This document shows positions 51,229-61,101 of a stretch of DNA of 64,000 bases, in pieces. Below the pieces are notes generated by a model. It saw only the letters and a program-made list of their open reading frames with translations. It was not told the DNA's origin and ran no database searches. The translations under genes and the position numbers were made by a program. How positions within the stretch are numbered: position 1 is the stretch's first letter; every line of letters begins with the position of its first letter. This DNA is from Bacteroidales bacterium (GTDB lineage Bacteria; Bacteroidota; Bacteroidia; Bacteroidales; GCA-2748055), in NCBI GenBank assembly GCA_016936975.1, contig JAFGWU010000035.1:1-64000 (forward strand), in the 5' to 3' direction.

Positions 51229-52767
51229 ATGTTAATTAGAACCTACGCCAGTTCCGTTCGCGGAATCAATGCCATCACGATTACTATTGAGGTCAATGTA
51301 TCCCAGGGCATCCGGTTCATTATTGTTGGCCTTGCAGATAATGCGGTGAAGGAGAGCCAGCAGCGGATACACTCCGCCATCACCAACAACGGATTCAGCT
51401 GGCCCGGCTACCGGGTGGTAATCAACATGGCGCCGGCGGATATCCGGAAGGAGGGAACCGCCTATGACCTGCCGCTCGCACTGGGAATCCTGGCGGCCTC
51501 GGGACAGATGTCCGGAAGCCTGCTCGAGCGCTACCTGGTCATGGGAGAGCTGTCGCTCGACGGAACGGTTTTGCCGGTGAGGGGTGTGCTTCCGATGGCT
51601 ATGCAGGCCATGAAGGAGGGTTTCGGAGGATTGATTGTGCCGGCCGACAATGCGGGAGAGGCCGCAGTGGTGGGCGGGATTGATGTGATTCCCGCAAAGG
51701 ACCTGAAGCAGATTATTGCCTTTCTGAACGGAACCCTTATGATTGAGCCGCACCGTGTGGATCTGAAGGAGGAGTTTATTAAGGGCATGTGCCGGTACGA
51801 CACCGATTTTTCCGATGTGAAGGGACAGGAACCGGTGAAGCGGGCTTTGCTTGTTGCAGCGGCCGGGGGCCATAACATCCTGATGATAGGGCCGCCCGGA
51901 GCAGGAAAGACGATGCTGGCAAAGCGCCTGTCAACGATCATTCCGCCGATGTCACTGGAAGAGGCACTGGAAACCACCAAGATTCACTCTGTGGCGGGGA
52001 GGATGGGCAAGAACGGGAGCCTGGTAACCCTGAGGCCCTTCCGGTCGCCTCACCATACCATATCTGACGTGGCCCTGGTCGGCGGGGGATCGTACCCCCA
52101 GCCGGGAGAGATCTCCCTGGCCCATAACGGGGTGCTGTTTCTGGACGAACTTCCCGAGTTCAAGCGCAATGTGCTGGAAGTGATGCGGCAACCGCTGGAA
52201 GACCGGGTGATTACGGTGAGCAGGGCGAGGTTCTCCGTGGATTATCCGTCAAATTTCATGCTGGTTGCTTCTATGAATCCCTGTCCATGCGGCTATTACA
52301 ATCACCCCGAGAAGAGCTGTACCTGCGGGGCCGGCGTGATCAAGAAGTACCTGAACAAAGTGTCCGGGCCCCTGCTGGACCGAATCGATATTCATATCGA
52401 GGTGATCCCGGTTCCTTTTAAACAGCTGTCAGAATTGAGGGATGCGGAAAGGAGTGCCGTCCTGAGGCAAAAGGTTATCGGGGCGAGGAAAATTCAGGAA
52501 GAGCGCTTTTCCGGTCACCCTGGCATATATTCCAACGCCCAGATGCACTCCCGGCTGATCCGGAAATATTGCCTGCTAGACCGGGCCGGTCAGGCCATTC
52601 TCAAGACAGCCATGGAGCGCCTCGGCTTATCTGCCAGGGCATACGACAGGATTCTAAAAGTTTCCAGGACCATTGCCGACCTCGATGGCAGCGAAGACAT
52701 TCTCTCTTCTCATGTGGCCGAGGCGGTCAACTACAGGAACCTGGACCGTGAGGGGTGGGCGGGGTGA
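51229..52767 (+). CDS. ComM/YifB-family AAA ATPase (magnesium chelatase-like)
   Basis: 512 residues. N-terminal Lon-protease-like domain (LIRTYASSVRGINAITITIE, about 1-170), then the Mg-chelatase-like AAA+ core: Walker A GPPGAGKTM, Walker B LFLDELPEF, sensor region QPLEDRVITVSRARFSVDYP, a zinc-like CPCGYYNHPEKSCTCG (residues about 348-365) and a C-terminal lid domain (YCLLDRAGQAILKTAMERLG). ComM is a branch-migration helicase that aids integration of foreign DNA in natural transformation. The gene stands alone between two leftward neighbours; no other competence genes are in the window. Confidence 0.93.
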   Translation: MLIRTYASSVRGINAITITIEVNVSQGIRFIIVGLADNAVKESQQRIHSAITNNGFSWPGYRVVINMAPADIRKEGTAYDLPLALGILAASGQMSGSLLERYLVMGELSLDGTVLPVRGVLPMAMQAMKEGFGGLIVPADNAGEAAVVGGIDVIPAKDLKQIIAFLNGTLMIEPHRVDLKEEFIKGMCRYDTDFSDVKGQEPVKRALLVAAAGGHNILMIGPPGAGKTMLAKRLSTIIPPMSLEEALETTKIHSVAGRMGKNGSLVTLRPFRSPHHTISDVALVGGGSYPQPGEISLAHNGVLFLDELPEFKRNVLEVMRQPLEDRVITVSRARFSVDYPSNFMLVASMNPCPCGYYNHPEKSCTCGAGVIKKYLNKVSGPLLDRIDIHIEVIPVPFKQLSELRDAERSAVLRQKVIGARKIQEERFSGHPGIYSNAQMHSRLIRKYCLLDRAGQAILKTAMERLGLSARAYDRILKVSRTIADLDGSEDILSSHVAEAVNYRNLDREGWAG

Positions 52768-52784
52768 AGAGGGTTCCCGTTCCT

Positions 52785-54317
52785 TCAGTCTGTGTTATCC
52801 TGACTGTTAAATATTTCCCTGACGATTTCGGTTACCTGCCTGAAATTAATCTTCCCGGTGCCCATTATGGGGAGGTCCGGTATTACCACGAACTGTCGCG
52901 GCAGGGCAATGTTGGGAAGTTCCCGGGTCATTTTTCTCAGGGCGGCGGTTTTATTGATTTCCTCCGTCACTGCTGCGACTATATAGGAACCCTTGACTTC
53001 ATCCGGGATATCAACCACACAGCATTTGACATTTTCAGGAAGAAATTTCTCCAGTACGTTTTCCACCTTCACCAGGGAGACCATCTCCCCGCCGACCTTT
53101 ACAAAGCGTTTGTACCTGCCGGAGTGCCACAGATACCCGTCTTCATCAAGGTATCCCATATCCCCGGTATTGTACCAGCCATCGACAATGACTTCAGCAG
53201 TTTGCCCGGGTTCCCCAAGGTACCCTTTCATGACCAGGTCGCCTTTGACCTTGATGATTCCAACTTCACCGGTCTGGCAGGCTTCCCCGGTTTCGGGATT
53301 TTCGATTCTTACGCTCACGTTCGGAAGCGGTTTGCCGATGCTTCCCGGCCGGTTGAATTCCAGGGAGTTGGTGGAGACAACCGGGGAGGTTTCCGTAGTT
53401 CCGTAACCTTCCAGAAGCGTGGTGCCGTGCTTTTTCAGATAACCCTCCCTCAGGACATCCGGACATTTATCGGCTCCGGCCACCATCAGACGAAGAGAGG
53501 AAAAGTCCCCCGGCTCTAATTTCTGCAGGTAACCCCAGAAGAAGCTGGGGGTCCCGACCATGACGGTGGGACGTTCTTCCCTGGCAATGGTGCTGATGGT
53601 CTGATAATCCGTCGGATTGGCATAGGTAATATTGGTCATACCGTATACAAGCGGGGTCCAGAGGTTCACCGTCAATCCGAATACGTGAAAAAAGACAAGA
53701 TTGGAGAGCATGACATCCTTTTCCGTAATATTCACATAGTTTCCGAAATTGATGATATTGGAGCCGATATTCCTGTGGGTGAGCTGAACCGCCTTGGGAT
53801 CTTTTTCACTTCCGCTGGTAAAGAGGATCGCCGCGGTGTCGTTCTCGTCGCCCTTATGAATTGCATTGAGAATCATCCCTGCCGGAAGTTTACTCAGCAA
53901 GGCCGCGCGAAGTTTATCGGCAGTGGAGATCTCTTCCATGATATCTTCGATAAGTACCATCCCGTCGATCAGCGGGCAGTTGATCTTTTCCAGCAGGGCC
54001 CTGGACGCAATGATGGTTTTAAAGTTGCATTTTTGCTGGGCATATCTGGCGTTTGCCTCAGCACCGGTAGAGTAGTTGATCATCACAGGAATCCGGCCGC
54101 TCATCAGTGTCCCCAGGGAGGTAAGGGCACATCCTGCGGAGGTAGGGATCATGATGCCAAGATACCCCTGATCATATCGCCCGAATTTTTTGGAAAGAAT
54201 CAGAGCCGCAATCAGGGCCCGTGAAAAGGTCACATCGCTTTTACGTGATTTGTCAATAAAAGCAAGTTTCTTGCCAAGTCTTTTGGCATTCATTACAAAC
54301 TGTTGATGAAGCAGCAT
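52785..54317 (-). CDS. Acyl-adenylating enzyme, Aas-like acyl-ACP synthetase domain
   Basis: 510 residues of the ANL superfamily. The adenylation motif is ILFTSGSEKDPKAVQLTHRN and the later motifs GYGTTETSPVVSTNSLE, DGWYNTGDMGYLDEDGYLWH and GRYKRFVKVGGEMVSLVKVE. TSGSExxPK and GEMVSL are features of the C-terminal synthetase domain of E. coli Aas (acyl-[ACP] synthetase) rather than of standard FadD. The acyltransferase half of Aas is missing. It probably activates free fatty acids for phospholipid or lipid A re-acylation. It does not overlap neighbours, converging with ComM by 17 bases. Confidence 0.8.
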   Translation of the reverse strand: MLLHQQFVMNAKRLGKKLAFIDKSRKSDVTFSRALIAALILSKKFGRYDQGYLGIMIPTSAGCALTSLGTLMSGRIPVMINYSTGAEANARYAQQKCNFKTIIASRALLEKINCPLIDGMVLIEDIMEEISTADKLRAALLSKLPAGMILNAIHKGDENDTAAILFTSGSEKDPKAVQLTHRNIGSNIINFGNYVNITEKDVMLSNLVFFHVFGLTVNLWTPLVYGMTNITYANPTDYQTISTIAREERPTVMVGTPSFFWGYLQKLEPGDFSSLRLMVAGADKCPDVLREGYLKKHGTTLLEGYGTTETSPVVSTNSLEFNRPGSIGKPLPNVSVRIENPETGEACQTGEVGIIKVKGDLVMKGYLGEPGQTAEVIVDGWYNTGDMGYLDEDGYLWHSGRYKRFVKVGGEMVSLVKVENVLEKFLPENVKCCVVDIPDEVKGSYIVAAVTEEINKTAALRKMTRELPNIALPRQFVVIPDLPIMGTGKINFRQVTEIVREIFNSQDNTD

Positions 54318-54452
54318 TTGATCTGTTTTATATTAATAATGTGTCAGTTGGTCGAGTAAATATATATAAATCTTTAATGGCAGCACCTTTATTTAAATCG
54401 ATTTAAAGAAATTTTACCCATATTAGTTACCTTCAGGTTGGGATAGTTATTT

Positions 54453-54460
54453 TAAATTTG
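54453..54460 (+). promoter_or_regulatory. Possible -7 element of the second TonB receptor gene
   Basis: TAAATTTG is an exact TAnnTTTG match. Transcription from about 54467 excludes a TTG start at 54458 and favours one of the ATGs at 54470, 54479 or 54494. Confidence 0.4.
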
Positions 54461-54478
54461 GAGCAGAAAATGGATCAG

Positions 54479-56785
54479 ATGCGAGTCAATACCATGTTCC
54501 GGCCAGTTATATTTCTTGCACTTTATCTTCTCCACTTTTCCCTTGCGGGGCAGGATAAAGGCTTTCTGAAGGGTAAGGTGACCGATGGCCGGAACGGCGA
54601 TCCCATGGTATCGGTCAGTGTCAGTGCCGGTACGCACACGGGAACCATTACAGACACGGCGGGCCACTATTTGCTGTCTCTTTCTCCGGGGCATCATACG
54701 GTTTCCTTCTATTTTATAGGATACGAAACAGATACCAGGACAATTCATGTTCAAAGCGGTAAAACGGTCAGGCTCGATATAGGGATGCATGAAATTTCCC
54801 GTCTGCTGGATGAGGTTGTGATCAGTGCCGCACGTTATGAAGAGAAGCTTTCGGAAGTGACGGTTTCCATGGAAGTATTAAAAACCTACCAGATATCAAA
54901 CCGCAACATTACCTCCCTGGATATGATCCTGGAGAAAACTTCAGGCATCAATATTCTCGACGGGCAACCCAGTATCAGGGGAGGAAGCGGTTACAGTTAC
55001 GGTGCGGGGAGCCGTGTATTGATGCTTGTTGATGATATGCCCATGATCGCCGGGGATGCCGGTGACATAAAATGGAGTTTTCTGCCGGTTGAGAATGTCA
55101 ACCAGGTTGAAGTCATTAAAGGCGCTTCATCGGTGCTGTACGGTTCATCGGCCCTCAATGGAGTGATCCATCTGCGCAACCGGTTCCCGGGGAACGATCC
55201 CGAAACGGAGATCACCCTCTTCAGCGGGCTCTACATGAAACCGGAACGCAGGGAGCTGGTATGGTGGGAGGAACCGAGATGGTTCGGTGGCGGAACCTTT
55301 TCACACCTGAGAAAAATTGGAGGGCTGGATTTGATGGTCAGCGGAAATTACTTCCGGGATAACGGTTACCGGGAGCTGGAGGATGAGAAGCGTGGCCGGG
55401 TGAACCTTAACATGAGGTACCGTTTCAGCAGGATCCAGGGATTGTTTGCCGGTTTCTCATCCAGTATCATGAGTGTGAATGCTTCCGATTTTCTGCTCTG
55501 GCAGGATGCCGACTCAGGGGCATACCGCCAGAATCCCATGACTTATGTACCTTACACCGGCTTAAGGTATCATGTCGATCCCTACCTGGAGTGGAGCAGC
55601 CGAAAAGGAGGGAAACACACACTTAAGTCGCGGATATTTACAGTGGGAAACGTGAATGCCGACACCTCGAAAAGCAGTTACTCCCGCACACTTTACGGCG
55701 ATTACCGTTATCAGAAGAATTTCCGGAACGGGATGGTCTGGTCCAGCGGGGCTTCTGTCACCTCCTCAAGGATTATTGCCAACTTTTTTGAAAACCACTC
55801 CTCGGCCAATTATGCAGTCTATTCACAGCTTGATGCCCGTCTGGCCGACAGGCTGAAGCTCTCCGGCGGCATCCGGTGGGAAATGAACATGCTTGACGGA
55901 GCCTATTATCACTCCCTGCCGGTTCTGAGAAGCGGTGTCAATTACCAGGCGGGAAAGGCGACTTTTTTAAGAGGTTCATTCGGACAGGGATACCGGTTTC
56001 CTTCCCTGGCCGAGAAATATGCCACCGCCGAGGTCGGGGGACTAAAGATCTTCAGGAATCCTGTTCTGGAACCGGAGAAAGGCTGGAGTGCGGAGATCGG
56101 CGCAAGGCAGGGGATCGCCTTCGGGAACTGGAAAGGATTCGGGGATCTGGCCCTTTTCTGGACCCGTTATAATAAGATGATTGAATATTCATTCGGATTG
56201 CACCCTCCCGACAGTGTGGTTACCCCAACTATTGAGCATCTGGGATTTAAAGCGCTTAACATCGGGAATGCCCGGATTACCGGGGCGGAACTGACCTTTA
56301 CGGGAGAGGCGGTTTACCGGATAGCTTCCCTGAGGTTGATGGGGGGATATACCTTTATGCAGCCCGTTGACCTCGACAGGCTGGAGGAGGAGGGACTGGA
56401 ACCGGATGACTATATCCTGAAATACCGGCATAAACACGCCCTTAAAGTGGATGCGGAGATCGAAACCCGGCGGATCCTGATCGGTACAAACCTTTCATAT
56501 TCGGGAAGGATGGTGAATGTGGATGAGGTGTTCATCCATCCCCTTTTCGGCAATCTTTTCCTGCCGGGTTACCCGGATTACCGCGAGAACAATCCATCAT
56601 CCCATTTTCTGACCAACCTGCGCATCGCCTGGAAAGTCAATAATATTTTCAGGATAAACGTGATTGCCCGCAACCTGTTTAATAAAGAGTACATCGGACG
56701 GCCGGGAGATCTCGGCCCCCCCCGGAATATTACCCTGCAGCTGAGGGTCAGGCTCAATGAGCCCCGCAAAAAAAATCCGGTGTGA
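54479..56785 (+). CDS. TonB-dependent receptor (no STN domain)
   Basis: About 768 residues from the ATG at 54479; ATGs at 54470 and 54494 are equally possible. Signal peptide (MFRPVIFLALYLLHFSLAGQ), a CarboxypepD_reg domain (about 25-105, GFLKGKVTDGRNGDPMVSVS), then plug (about 110-230, ITSLDMILEKTSGINILDGQ and GSGYSYGAGSRVLMLVDDMP) and barrel with VIKGASSVLYGSSALNGVIH. The C-terminus has the consensus TonB-barrel end (LFNKEYIGRPGDLGPPRNIT). The layout with a CarboxypepD_reg segment but no STN, alone with no SusD, is that of siderophore or vitamin-type receptors. Ligand unknown. Confidence 0.88.
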   Translation: MRVNTMFRPVIFLALYLLHFSLAGQDKGFLKGKVTDGRNGDPMVSVSVSAGTHTGTITDTAGHYLLSLSPGHHTVSFYFIGYETDTRTIHVQSGKTVRLDIGMHEISRLLDEVVISAARYEEKLSEVTVSMEVLKTYQISNRNITSLDMILEKTSGINILDGQPSIRGGSGYSYGAGSRVLMLVDDMPMIAGDAGDIKWSFLPVENVNQVEVIKGASSVLYGSSALNGVIHLRNRFPGNDPETEITLFSGLYMKPERRELVWWEEPRWFGGGTFSHLRKIGGLDLMVSGNYFRDNGYRELEDEKRGRVNLNMRYRFSRIQGLFAGFSSSIMSVNASDFLLWQDADSGAYRQNPMTYVPYTGLRYHVDPYLEWSSRKGGKHTLKSRIFTVGNVNADTSKSSYSRTLYGDYRYQKNFRNGMVWSSGASVTSSRIIANFFENHSSANYAVYSQLDARLADRLKLSGGIRWEMNMLDGAYYHSLPVLRSGVNYQAGKATFLRGSFGQGYRFPSLAEKYATAEVGGLKIFRNPVLEPEKGWSAEIGARQGIAFGNWKGFGDLALFWTRYNKMIEYSFGLHPPDSVVTPTIEHLGFKALNIGNARITGAELTFTGEAVYRIASLRLMGGYTFMQPVDLDRLEEEGLEPDDYILKYRHKHALKVDAEIETRRILIGTNLSYSGRMVNVDEVFIHPLFGNLFLPGYPDYRENNPSSHFLTNLRIAWKVNNIFRINVIARNLFNKEYIGRPGDLGPPRNITLQLRVRLNEPRKKNPV

Positions 56786-56832
56786 AGTAAATCCTGGCCG
56801 ATGAATGGTTCCGGGAGGGAGCCTGTTCAAAT

Positions 56833-57579
56833 TCAATCCGTCTTGATTATTTTCCCCGTGTACCATCCCGACTGATAGGTGATACCATAAAAGTAGGCCC
56901 CTTTAAGAAGACCGGCACCGGTAAAACTAAAATAATTCTCGCCATGGATGCCCATCATCGTTTCATTGTATATCTCTTCCCCGAGAATGTTGAAGACTTT
57001 GAGCTCTAACGCCTCGTCCAGGGGCAGGTAAACTCCGATTTTAGTCTGACCGGTAAATGGATTCGGAACCGCCCGGATGACCTGGAAAGCACTGTAATCA
57101 TATGGGATGATCCCGGTGCCGCTGGTTACGGTCATTACCACGGAGGTATCATTAACCACCTGGGTGGCGGCAATAGGGACCTCATTGAAATAGATGAAAG
57201 GGGTTACATAGATAGCCAGTGTATATTCGCCTTCTGCAGTCGGGGTTCCTGCAACATCAATACAATATGCTGTATCAGGATAATATTTATTGTTATATCC
57301 CGTATAGCCAATTCCGGGGGGGAAATTCTTCACGGAATCAATCACGATAAAGGCGATGTCAATCTGTGCCTGCCCGACGATTGCGACTGCAGGCGGGATG
57401 ATGGTGATGGCCTCTGCATAAGGCGTTCCCACCTCACATCCCGGCAGGCTGGTCGGACAAAATTCACCCGGTTCGTTTATATCAACGCAGGTCGGATCCG
57501 GGACACACTGGCCGGAAAGACTGAACGAAACCAGCAGAAAAGCAAATACTGCTCCGGAAGACACTAATATTTTTTTCAT
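56833..57579 (-). CDS. Type IX-secreted protein with C-terminal sorting domain
   Basis: 248 residues. Signal peptide (MKKILVSSGAVFAFLLVSFS), then a cysteine-rich region with three Cys in CVPDPTCVDIN and CPTSLPGC, a beta domain, and a C-terminal type A sorting domain (residues about 165-248): VIRAVPNPFTGQTKIGVYLP, then LELKVFNILGEEIYNE and LLKGAYFYGITYQSGWYTGK, ending KIIKTD. That end directs transport through the T9SS and removal of the domain with surface anchoring. The secreted part is short (about 145 residues) and of unknown function. Converges with the second TonB receptor. Confidence 0.9.
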   Translation of the reverse strand: MKKILVSSGAVFAFLLVSFSLSGQCVPDPTCVDINEPGEFCPTSLPGCEVGTPYAEAITIIPPAVAIVGQAQIDIAFIVIDSVKNFPPGIGYTGYNNKYYPDTAYCIDVAGTPTAEGEYTLAIYVTPFIYFNEVPIAATQVVNDTSVVMTVTSGTGIIPYDYSAFQVIRAVPNPFTGQTKIGVYLPLDEALELKVFNILGEEIYNETMMGIHGENYFSFTGAGLLKGAYFYGITYQSGWYTGKIIKTD

Positions 57580-57600
57580 GGCAAAAATTTGGATTCCTTA

Positions 57601-57632
57601 CAAAGATACGTCAACGATCCGGTGATGTCAAT
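57601..57632 (-). promoter_or_regulatory. Promoter of the T9SS cargo gene
   Basis: Read leftward ATTG (57632-57629), 20 bases, TATCTTTG (57608-57601). The -7 is an exact match to TAnnTTTG; it lies 22 bases before the start at 57579. Confidence 0.45.
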
Positions 57633-57645
57633 GAAAGGCGGTCAA

Positions 57646-58626
57646 TTATTTAACAGGAATGTTCATCTGGTTCATGATCTCCTGGGCCAGCCTGAGTGCG
57701 TTGTAGCCGTCGTCGATGGTTACTTCCGGGATTCTGTCCTGCAGAATGGCGTCGTAAAAACTGTTCAGTTCTTCGACCATGGCATTGGTCTTTTTGATAT
57801 CCGGTGAATTAAAGAGGATCTGTTTCTTTGGTTTCCCGTTGCCGGGATCGAGAACAAGGGAGAAGGGGTTGAAAACTTCCCCTTCGACCTCATTGATCCT
57901 TACTATCTCGGCCTTTTTTTCAAGAAGATCGATAGAGATATAGGCGTCGTTCTGGAAGAGCCTGACCTTTCTCATTTTTTTAAGGCTGATGCGGCTGGCC
58001 GTCATGTTTACAATGCACCTGTCGCTGAATTCGACCCTTGCATTGGCGATATCGGGAGAATCGCTGATAATGGATACGCCGTTTGACCGGATCAGGGACA
58101 CATCCGACCCGACCAGGCTCAGGACAATATCGATATCGTGGATGAGCAGGTCGAGCACCACCGGTACGTCCTTGTTTCTCGGGTGATAAGGGCCCAGCCG
58201 GTGAAGCTCTATGAATTTTGGATTGTGAATTAAATCCTTCACGGCGGTAAATGCGGGATTAAACCGCTCGATATGACCTACCTGGATTTTAACCCCATGC
58301 TTTTCAGCCAGGTTCTTCAGCTGAGCAGCTTCCTCAAGGGTTGTGGTCACCGGTTTTTCTATGAAAACATGTTTCCCCGCTTCAATGGCTTTTGCAGCAA
58401 CATCAAAATGGGAGATCGTCGGAACAACCACATCAACAGCATCCACCTCTTTCAGAAGATCTTCATAGGATTCAAAGACTCTGACACCATATTCCCTGCT
58501 GATTCGCTCCGAGGTTCCGGAACGAATGTCATAAATACCAGCAAGGTCGAATTTGCCTTCCAGGTTACTTTTGACGTGGAACTTGCCGAAGTGGCCAACT
58601 CCGATGATTCCGATTCTAAGGCTCAT
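57646..58626 (-). CDS. Gfo/Idh/MocA family NAD(P)-dependent sugar oxidoreductase
   Basis: 326 residues from the ATG at 58626 (MSLRIGIIGVGHFGKFHVKS); the frame is open 66 bases upstream. N-terminal Rossmann fold (GVGHFGKFH), the EKPVTTTLEE motif with the catalytic Lys, and a C-terminal domain with HIERFNPAFTAVKDLI and LDLLIHDIDIVLSLVG, the expected His. The group includes UDP-GlcNAc C3-dehydrogenases (GnnA/WlbA) found near lipid A genes, and lpxH is 3.4 kb away, so a nucleotide-sugar oxidation is possible; this is inference. It precedes hppA divergently. Confidence 0.8.
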   Translation of the reverse strand: MSLRIGIIGVGHFGKFHVKSNLEGKFDLAGIYDIRSGTSERISREYGVRVFESYEDLLKEVDAVDVVVPTISHFDVAAKAIEAGKHVFIEKPVTTTLEEAAQLKNLAEKHGVKIQVGHIERFNPAFTAVKDLIHNPKFIELHRLGPYHPRNKDVPVVLDLLIHDIDIVLSLVGSDVSLIRSNGVSIISDSPDIANARVEFSDRCIVNMTASRISLKKMRKVRLFQNDAYISIDLLEKKAEIVRINEVEGEVFNPFSLVLDPGNGKPKKQILFNSPDIKKTNAMVEELNSFYDAILQDRIPEVTIDDGYNALRLAQEIMNQMNIPVK

Positions 58627-58646
58627 CTGACAATATAATTTGGAGC

Positions 58647-58654
58647 CAAAGGTA
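58647..58654 (-). promoter_or_regulatory. -7 element of the Gfo/Idh/MocA gene
   Basis: Read leftward TACCTTTG, exact match to TAnnTTTG, 20 bases before the start. The opposite strand has TATCTTTA (58671-58678), a one-mismatch candidate for hppA. Confidence 0.45.
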
Positions 58655-58716
58655 ATATAAATATTTTCTATATCTTTAACCCTTTCTTTCAAAACTAACC
58701 AATAAATACAGGCATT

Positions 58717-61014
58717 ATGGGTAATATATTTGGACTTTTCTGGTTGCTGCCGGTTATTGCCGGTATATCTCTTCTGTTTGGCTGGATCTTCTTCAAAGGT
58801 ATGATGAAGAAATCTGAAGGAAACGACAGGATGAAGGAGATTGCCGCTTATGTGCGGGAAGGTGCCATGGCTTATATTAAAAGACAGTACAGGGTGGTTA
58901 CCCTGGTCTTTGTAGTTTTGGTGATCCTCCTGGCCATCCTGGCTTTTCTTGGCGTACAGAATCCCTTTGTACCTGTGGCTTTTCTGACAGGAGGATTTTT
59001 TTCGGGTTTATGTGGATACCTCGGTATGCGTACCGCCACCTATGCTTCGGCCAGAACTGCCCAGGGGGCGTCGGAATCGTTGAACAAGGCTTTGCAGGTC
59101 GCTTTCAGGAGCGGGGCGGTAATGGGACTTATTGTGGTTGGATTCGGACTTCTGGATATCACAGCATGGTTCTGGGTACTCAATAAGTTTGTCTTCACCC
59201 CGGAGCATATGCAAAACGGACTGAGCTGGGCCGGGTTAACCTTCGTTCATGCAGGCACCTCCGAGCATCAGAAACTGGTCGAAATCACAGCCACCATGCT
59301 TACTTTCGGAATGGGTGCATCCACCCAGGCCCTTTTTGCACGTGTGGGAGGGGGGATTTACACGAAAGCCGCTGATGTGGGGGCCGACCTGGTCGGGAAA
59401 GTTGAGGCGGGAATTCCTGAGGATGATCCACGGAATCCGGCAACAATAGCTGATAATGTGGGAGATAATGTTGGAGATGTAGCCGGTATGGGGGCCGACC
59501 TGTATGAATCCTATTGCGGTTCGATTCTGGCTACTGCTGCCCTTGGAGCTGCGCTGCCCGGACTGACAGGTATTGAACAGGGCATGGCTGTCGTTGCACC
59601 GATGATTGTTGCAGGAATCGGAATTCTTCTGTCCATTGCCGGGATTTTCATGGTCCGTGCAAAGGAATCGGCCACCCAGAAAAACCTGCTGCATGCCCTT
59701 CTGCTAGGCACAGGCGGCAGTTCGGTCCTGATCCTGGTTGCTCTGGCCGTGATGGTCATGCTTGGCTGGATCACATGGGGAATATTTGGCTCCGTAGTAG
59801 CCGGACTGCTGGCCGGAGTCATCATCGGACAGGCGACAGAATATTTTACTTCGGATGAATATAAACCTACAAGAGGCATTGCCCGCCAGACACAGCAGGG
59901 ACCTGCAACTACTATTATAGACGGGATTGCAGTCGGTATGTTCTCAACCTGGATTCCGGTCGTTACCATTGTGATCGGCATCATTGCAGCCTTTGGATTT
60001 GCCGGAGGATTCCAGGATTTTGCCAGGGGGGTATACGGGATCGGGTTTGCAGCGGTGGGAATGCTCTCAACACTGGGCATAACCCTGGCAACGGACGCAT
60101 TCGGACCCATTGCCGATAATGCCGGGGGGAACGCGGAAATGTCGGAACTGCCGCCGGAAGTACGGGAAAGGACCGATGCGCTCGATATGCTTGGAAACAC
60201 CACGGCAGCCACAGGAAAAGGTTTTGCAATCGGGTCTGCCGCGCTCACTGCCATGGCTCTGCTGGCAGCTTATATGGAGGAGGTCAGACTGTGGATCGGC
60301 AGATTGGCCAACGAATCCGCAGAAGGCTTCAAGCAGGTTGGTGATATCCTTTTTTACAGCGACAGGGTCCCGGTTGTTGGTGACGGCCAGATAGCCGTGC
60401 AGGTTACCGGGGCATCCATAATGGATTTTGTAGCCGCCTATGATCTCTCATTGTTTAATCCCATGCTGCTTGGAGGTGTCTTCCTGGGAGCCATGATGGC
60501 ATTTGTATTCTGTGCTATGACCATGAAGGCCGTGGGAAGGGCTGCCGGTTCGATGGTGGATGAAGTGAGGAGGCAGTTCCGGGATATACCGGGAATTATG
60601 GAGGGAAAGGCCACACCGGAGTATGCCAAGTGCGTGGCCATCTCCACGAAGGGAGCCCAGAGAGAGATGATTGTGCCTGCCCTGTTGGCTATTATTGTTC
60701 CGGTGTTCATCGGAGTTCTTTTAGGGGTTGCAGGAGTGGTCGGATTGCTGGCCGGTGGACTGACAGCCGGTTTTACACTGGCTGTCATGCTGAACAATGC
60801 CGGGGGAGCGTGGGATAATGCTAAAAAATATATAGAAAAAGGAAATTTAGGAGGTAAGGGAAGTCCGGCCCATAAAGCCAGTGTGGTGGGAGATACGGTT
60901 GGCGATCCGTTTAAGGATACCTCCGGTCCGTCGCTGAACATCCTGATTAAACTAATGACCATGGTTTCTGTGGTTATGGCCGGACTGACCGTCACCATCG
61001 GGATATTAACTTAA
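58717..61014 (+). CDS. hppA: Membrane-bound proton/sodium-translocating pyrophosphatase
   Basis: 765 residues with about 16 transmembrane helices. Hydrolyses PPi and pumps H+ and/or Na+ across the membrane. Catalytic loops are complete: DVGADLVGKVEAGIPEDDPR, ATIADNVGDNVGDVAGMGAD, NAGGAWDNAKKYIEKG and GDTVGDPFKDTSGP. The sequence GNTTAATGKGF has Ala where K+-independent enzymes carry Lys, so it belongs to the K+-dependent subfamily, which includes Na+ pumps. The ion cannot be decided by eye. It may be linked to the two PPi-type PFKs in the window. Confidence 0.95.
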   Translation: MGNIFGLFWLLPVIAGISLLFGWIFFKGMMKKSEGNDRMKEIAAYVREGAMAYIKRQYRVVTLVFVVLVILLAILAFLGVQNPFVPVAFLTGGFFSGLCGYLGMRTATYASARTAQGASESLNKALQVAFRSGAVMGLIVVGFGLLDITAWFWVLNKFVFTPEHMQNGLSWAGLTFVHAGTSEHQKLVEITATMLTFGMGASTQALFARVGGGIYTKAADVGADLVGKVEAGIPEDDPRNPATIADNVGDNVGDVAGMGADLYESYCGSILATAALGAALPGLTGIEQGMAVVAPMIVAGIGILLSIAGIFMVRAKESATQKNLLHALLLGTGGSSVLILVALAVMVMLGWITWGIFGSVVAGLLAGVIIGQATEYFTSDEYKPTRGIARQTQQGPATTIIDGIAVGMFSTWIPVVTIVIGIIAAFGFAGGFQDFARGVYGIGFAAVGMLSTLGITLATDAFGPIADNAGGNAEMSELPPEVRERTDALDMLGNTTAATGKGFAIGSAALTAMALLAAYMEEVRLWIGRLANESAEGFKQVGDILFYSDRVPVVGDGQIAVQVTGASIMDFVAAYDLSLFNPMLLGGVFLGAMMAFVFCAMTMKAVGRAAGSMVDEVRRQFRDIPGIMEGKATPEYAKCVAISTKGAQREMIVPALLAIIVPVFIGVLLGVAGVVGLLAGGLTAGFTLAVMLNNAGGAWDNAKKYIEKGNLGGKGSPAHKASVVGDTVGDPFKDTSGPSLNILIKLMTMVSVVMAGLTVTIGILT

Positions 61015-61016
61015 AA

Positions 61017-61057
61017 AAATCCATGAGGCTGTCTGGATGATAACCTCATGGATTTTT
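61017..61057 (+). terminator. Intrinsic terminator after hppA
   Basis: AAATCCATGAGG (61017-61028) pairs perfectly with CCTCATGGATTT (61044-61055), a 12-base stem with a 15-base loop, followed by TT on one strand and preceded by a run of A (61013-61019), so it can end transcription in both directions between the convergent hppA and SDR genes. Confidence 0.85.
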
Positions 61058-61101
61058 CAGGAGTTTGCCTGCTGTGGACTGCCTTTCGAAGTTTACCTTC
61101 A

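Noticed and set aside
54318-54469. Cobalamin riboswitch in front of the second TonB receptor
   Set aside because: 152-base gap without the conserved B12-box sequence.
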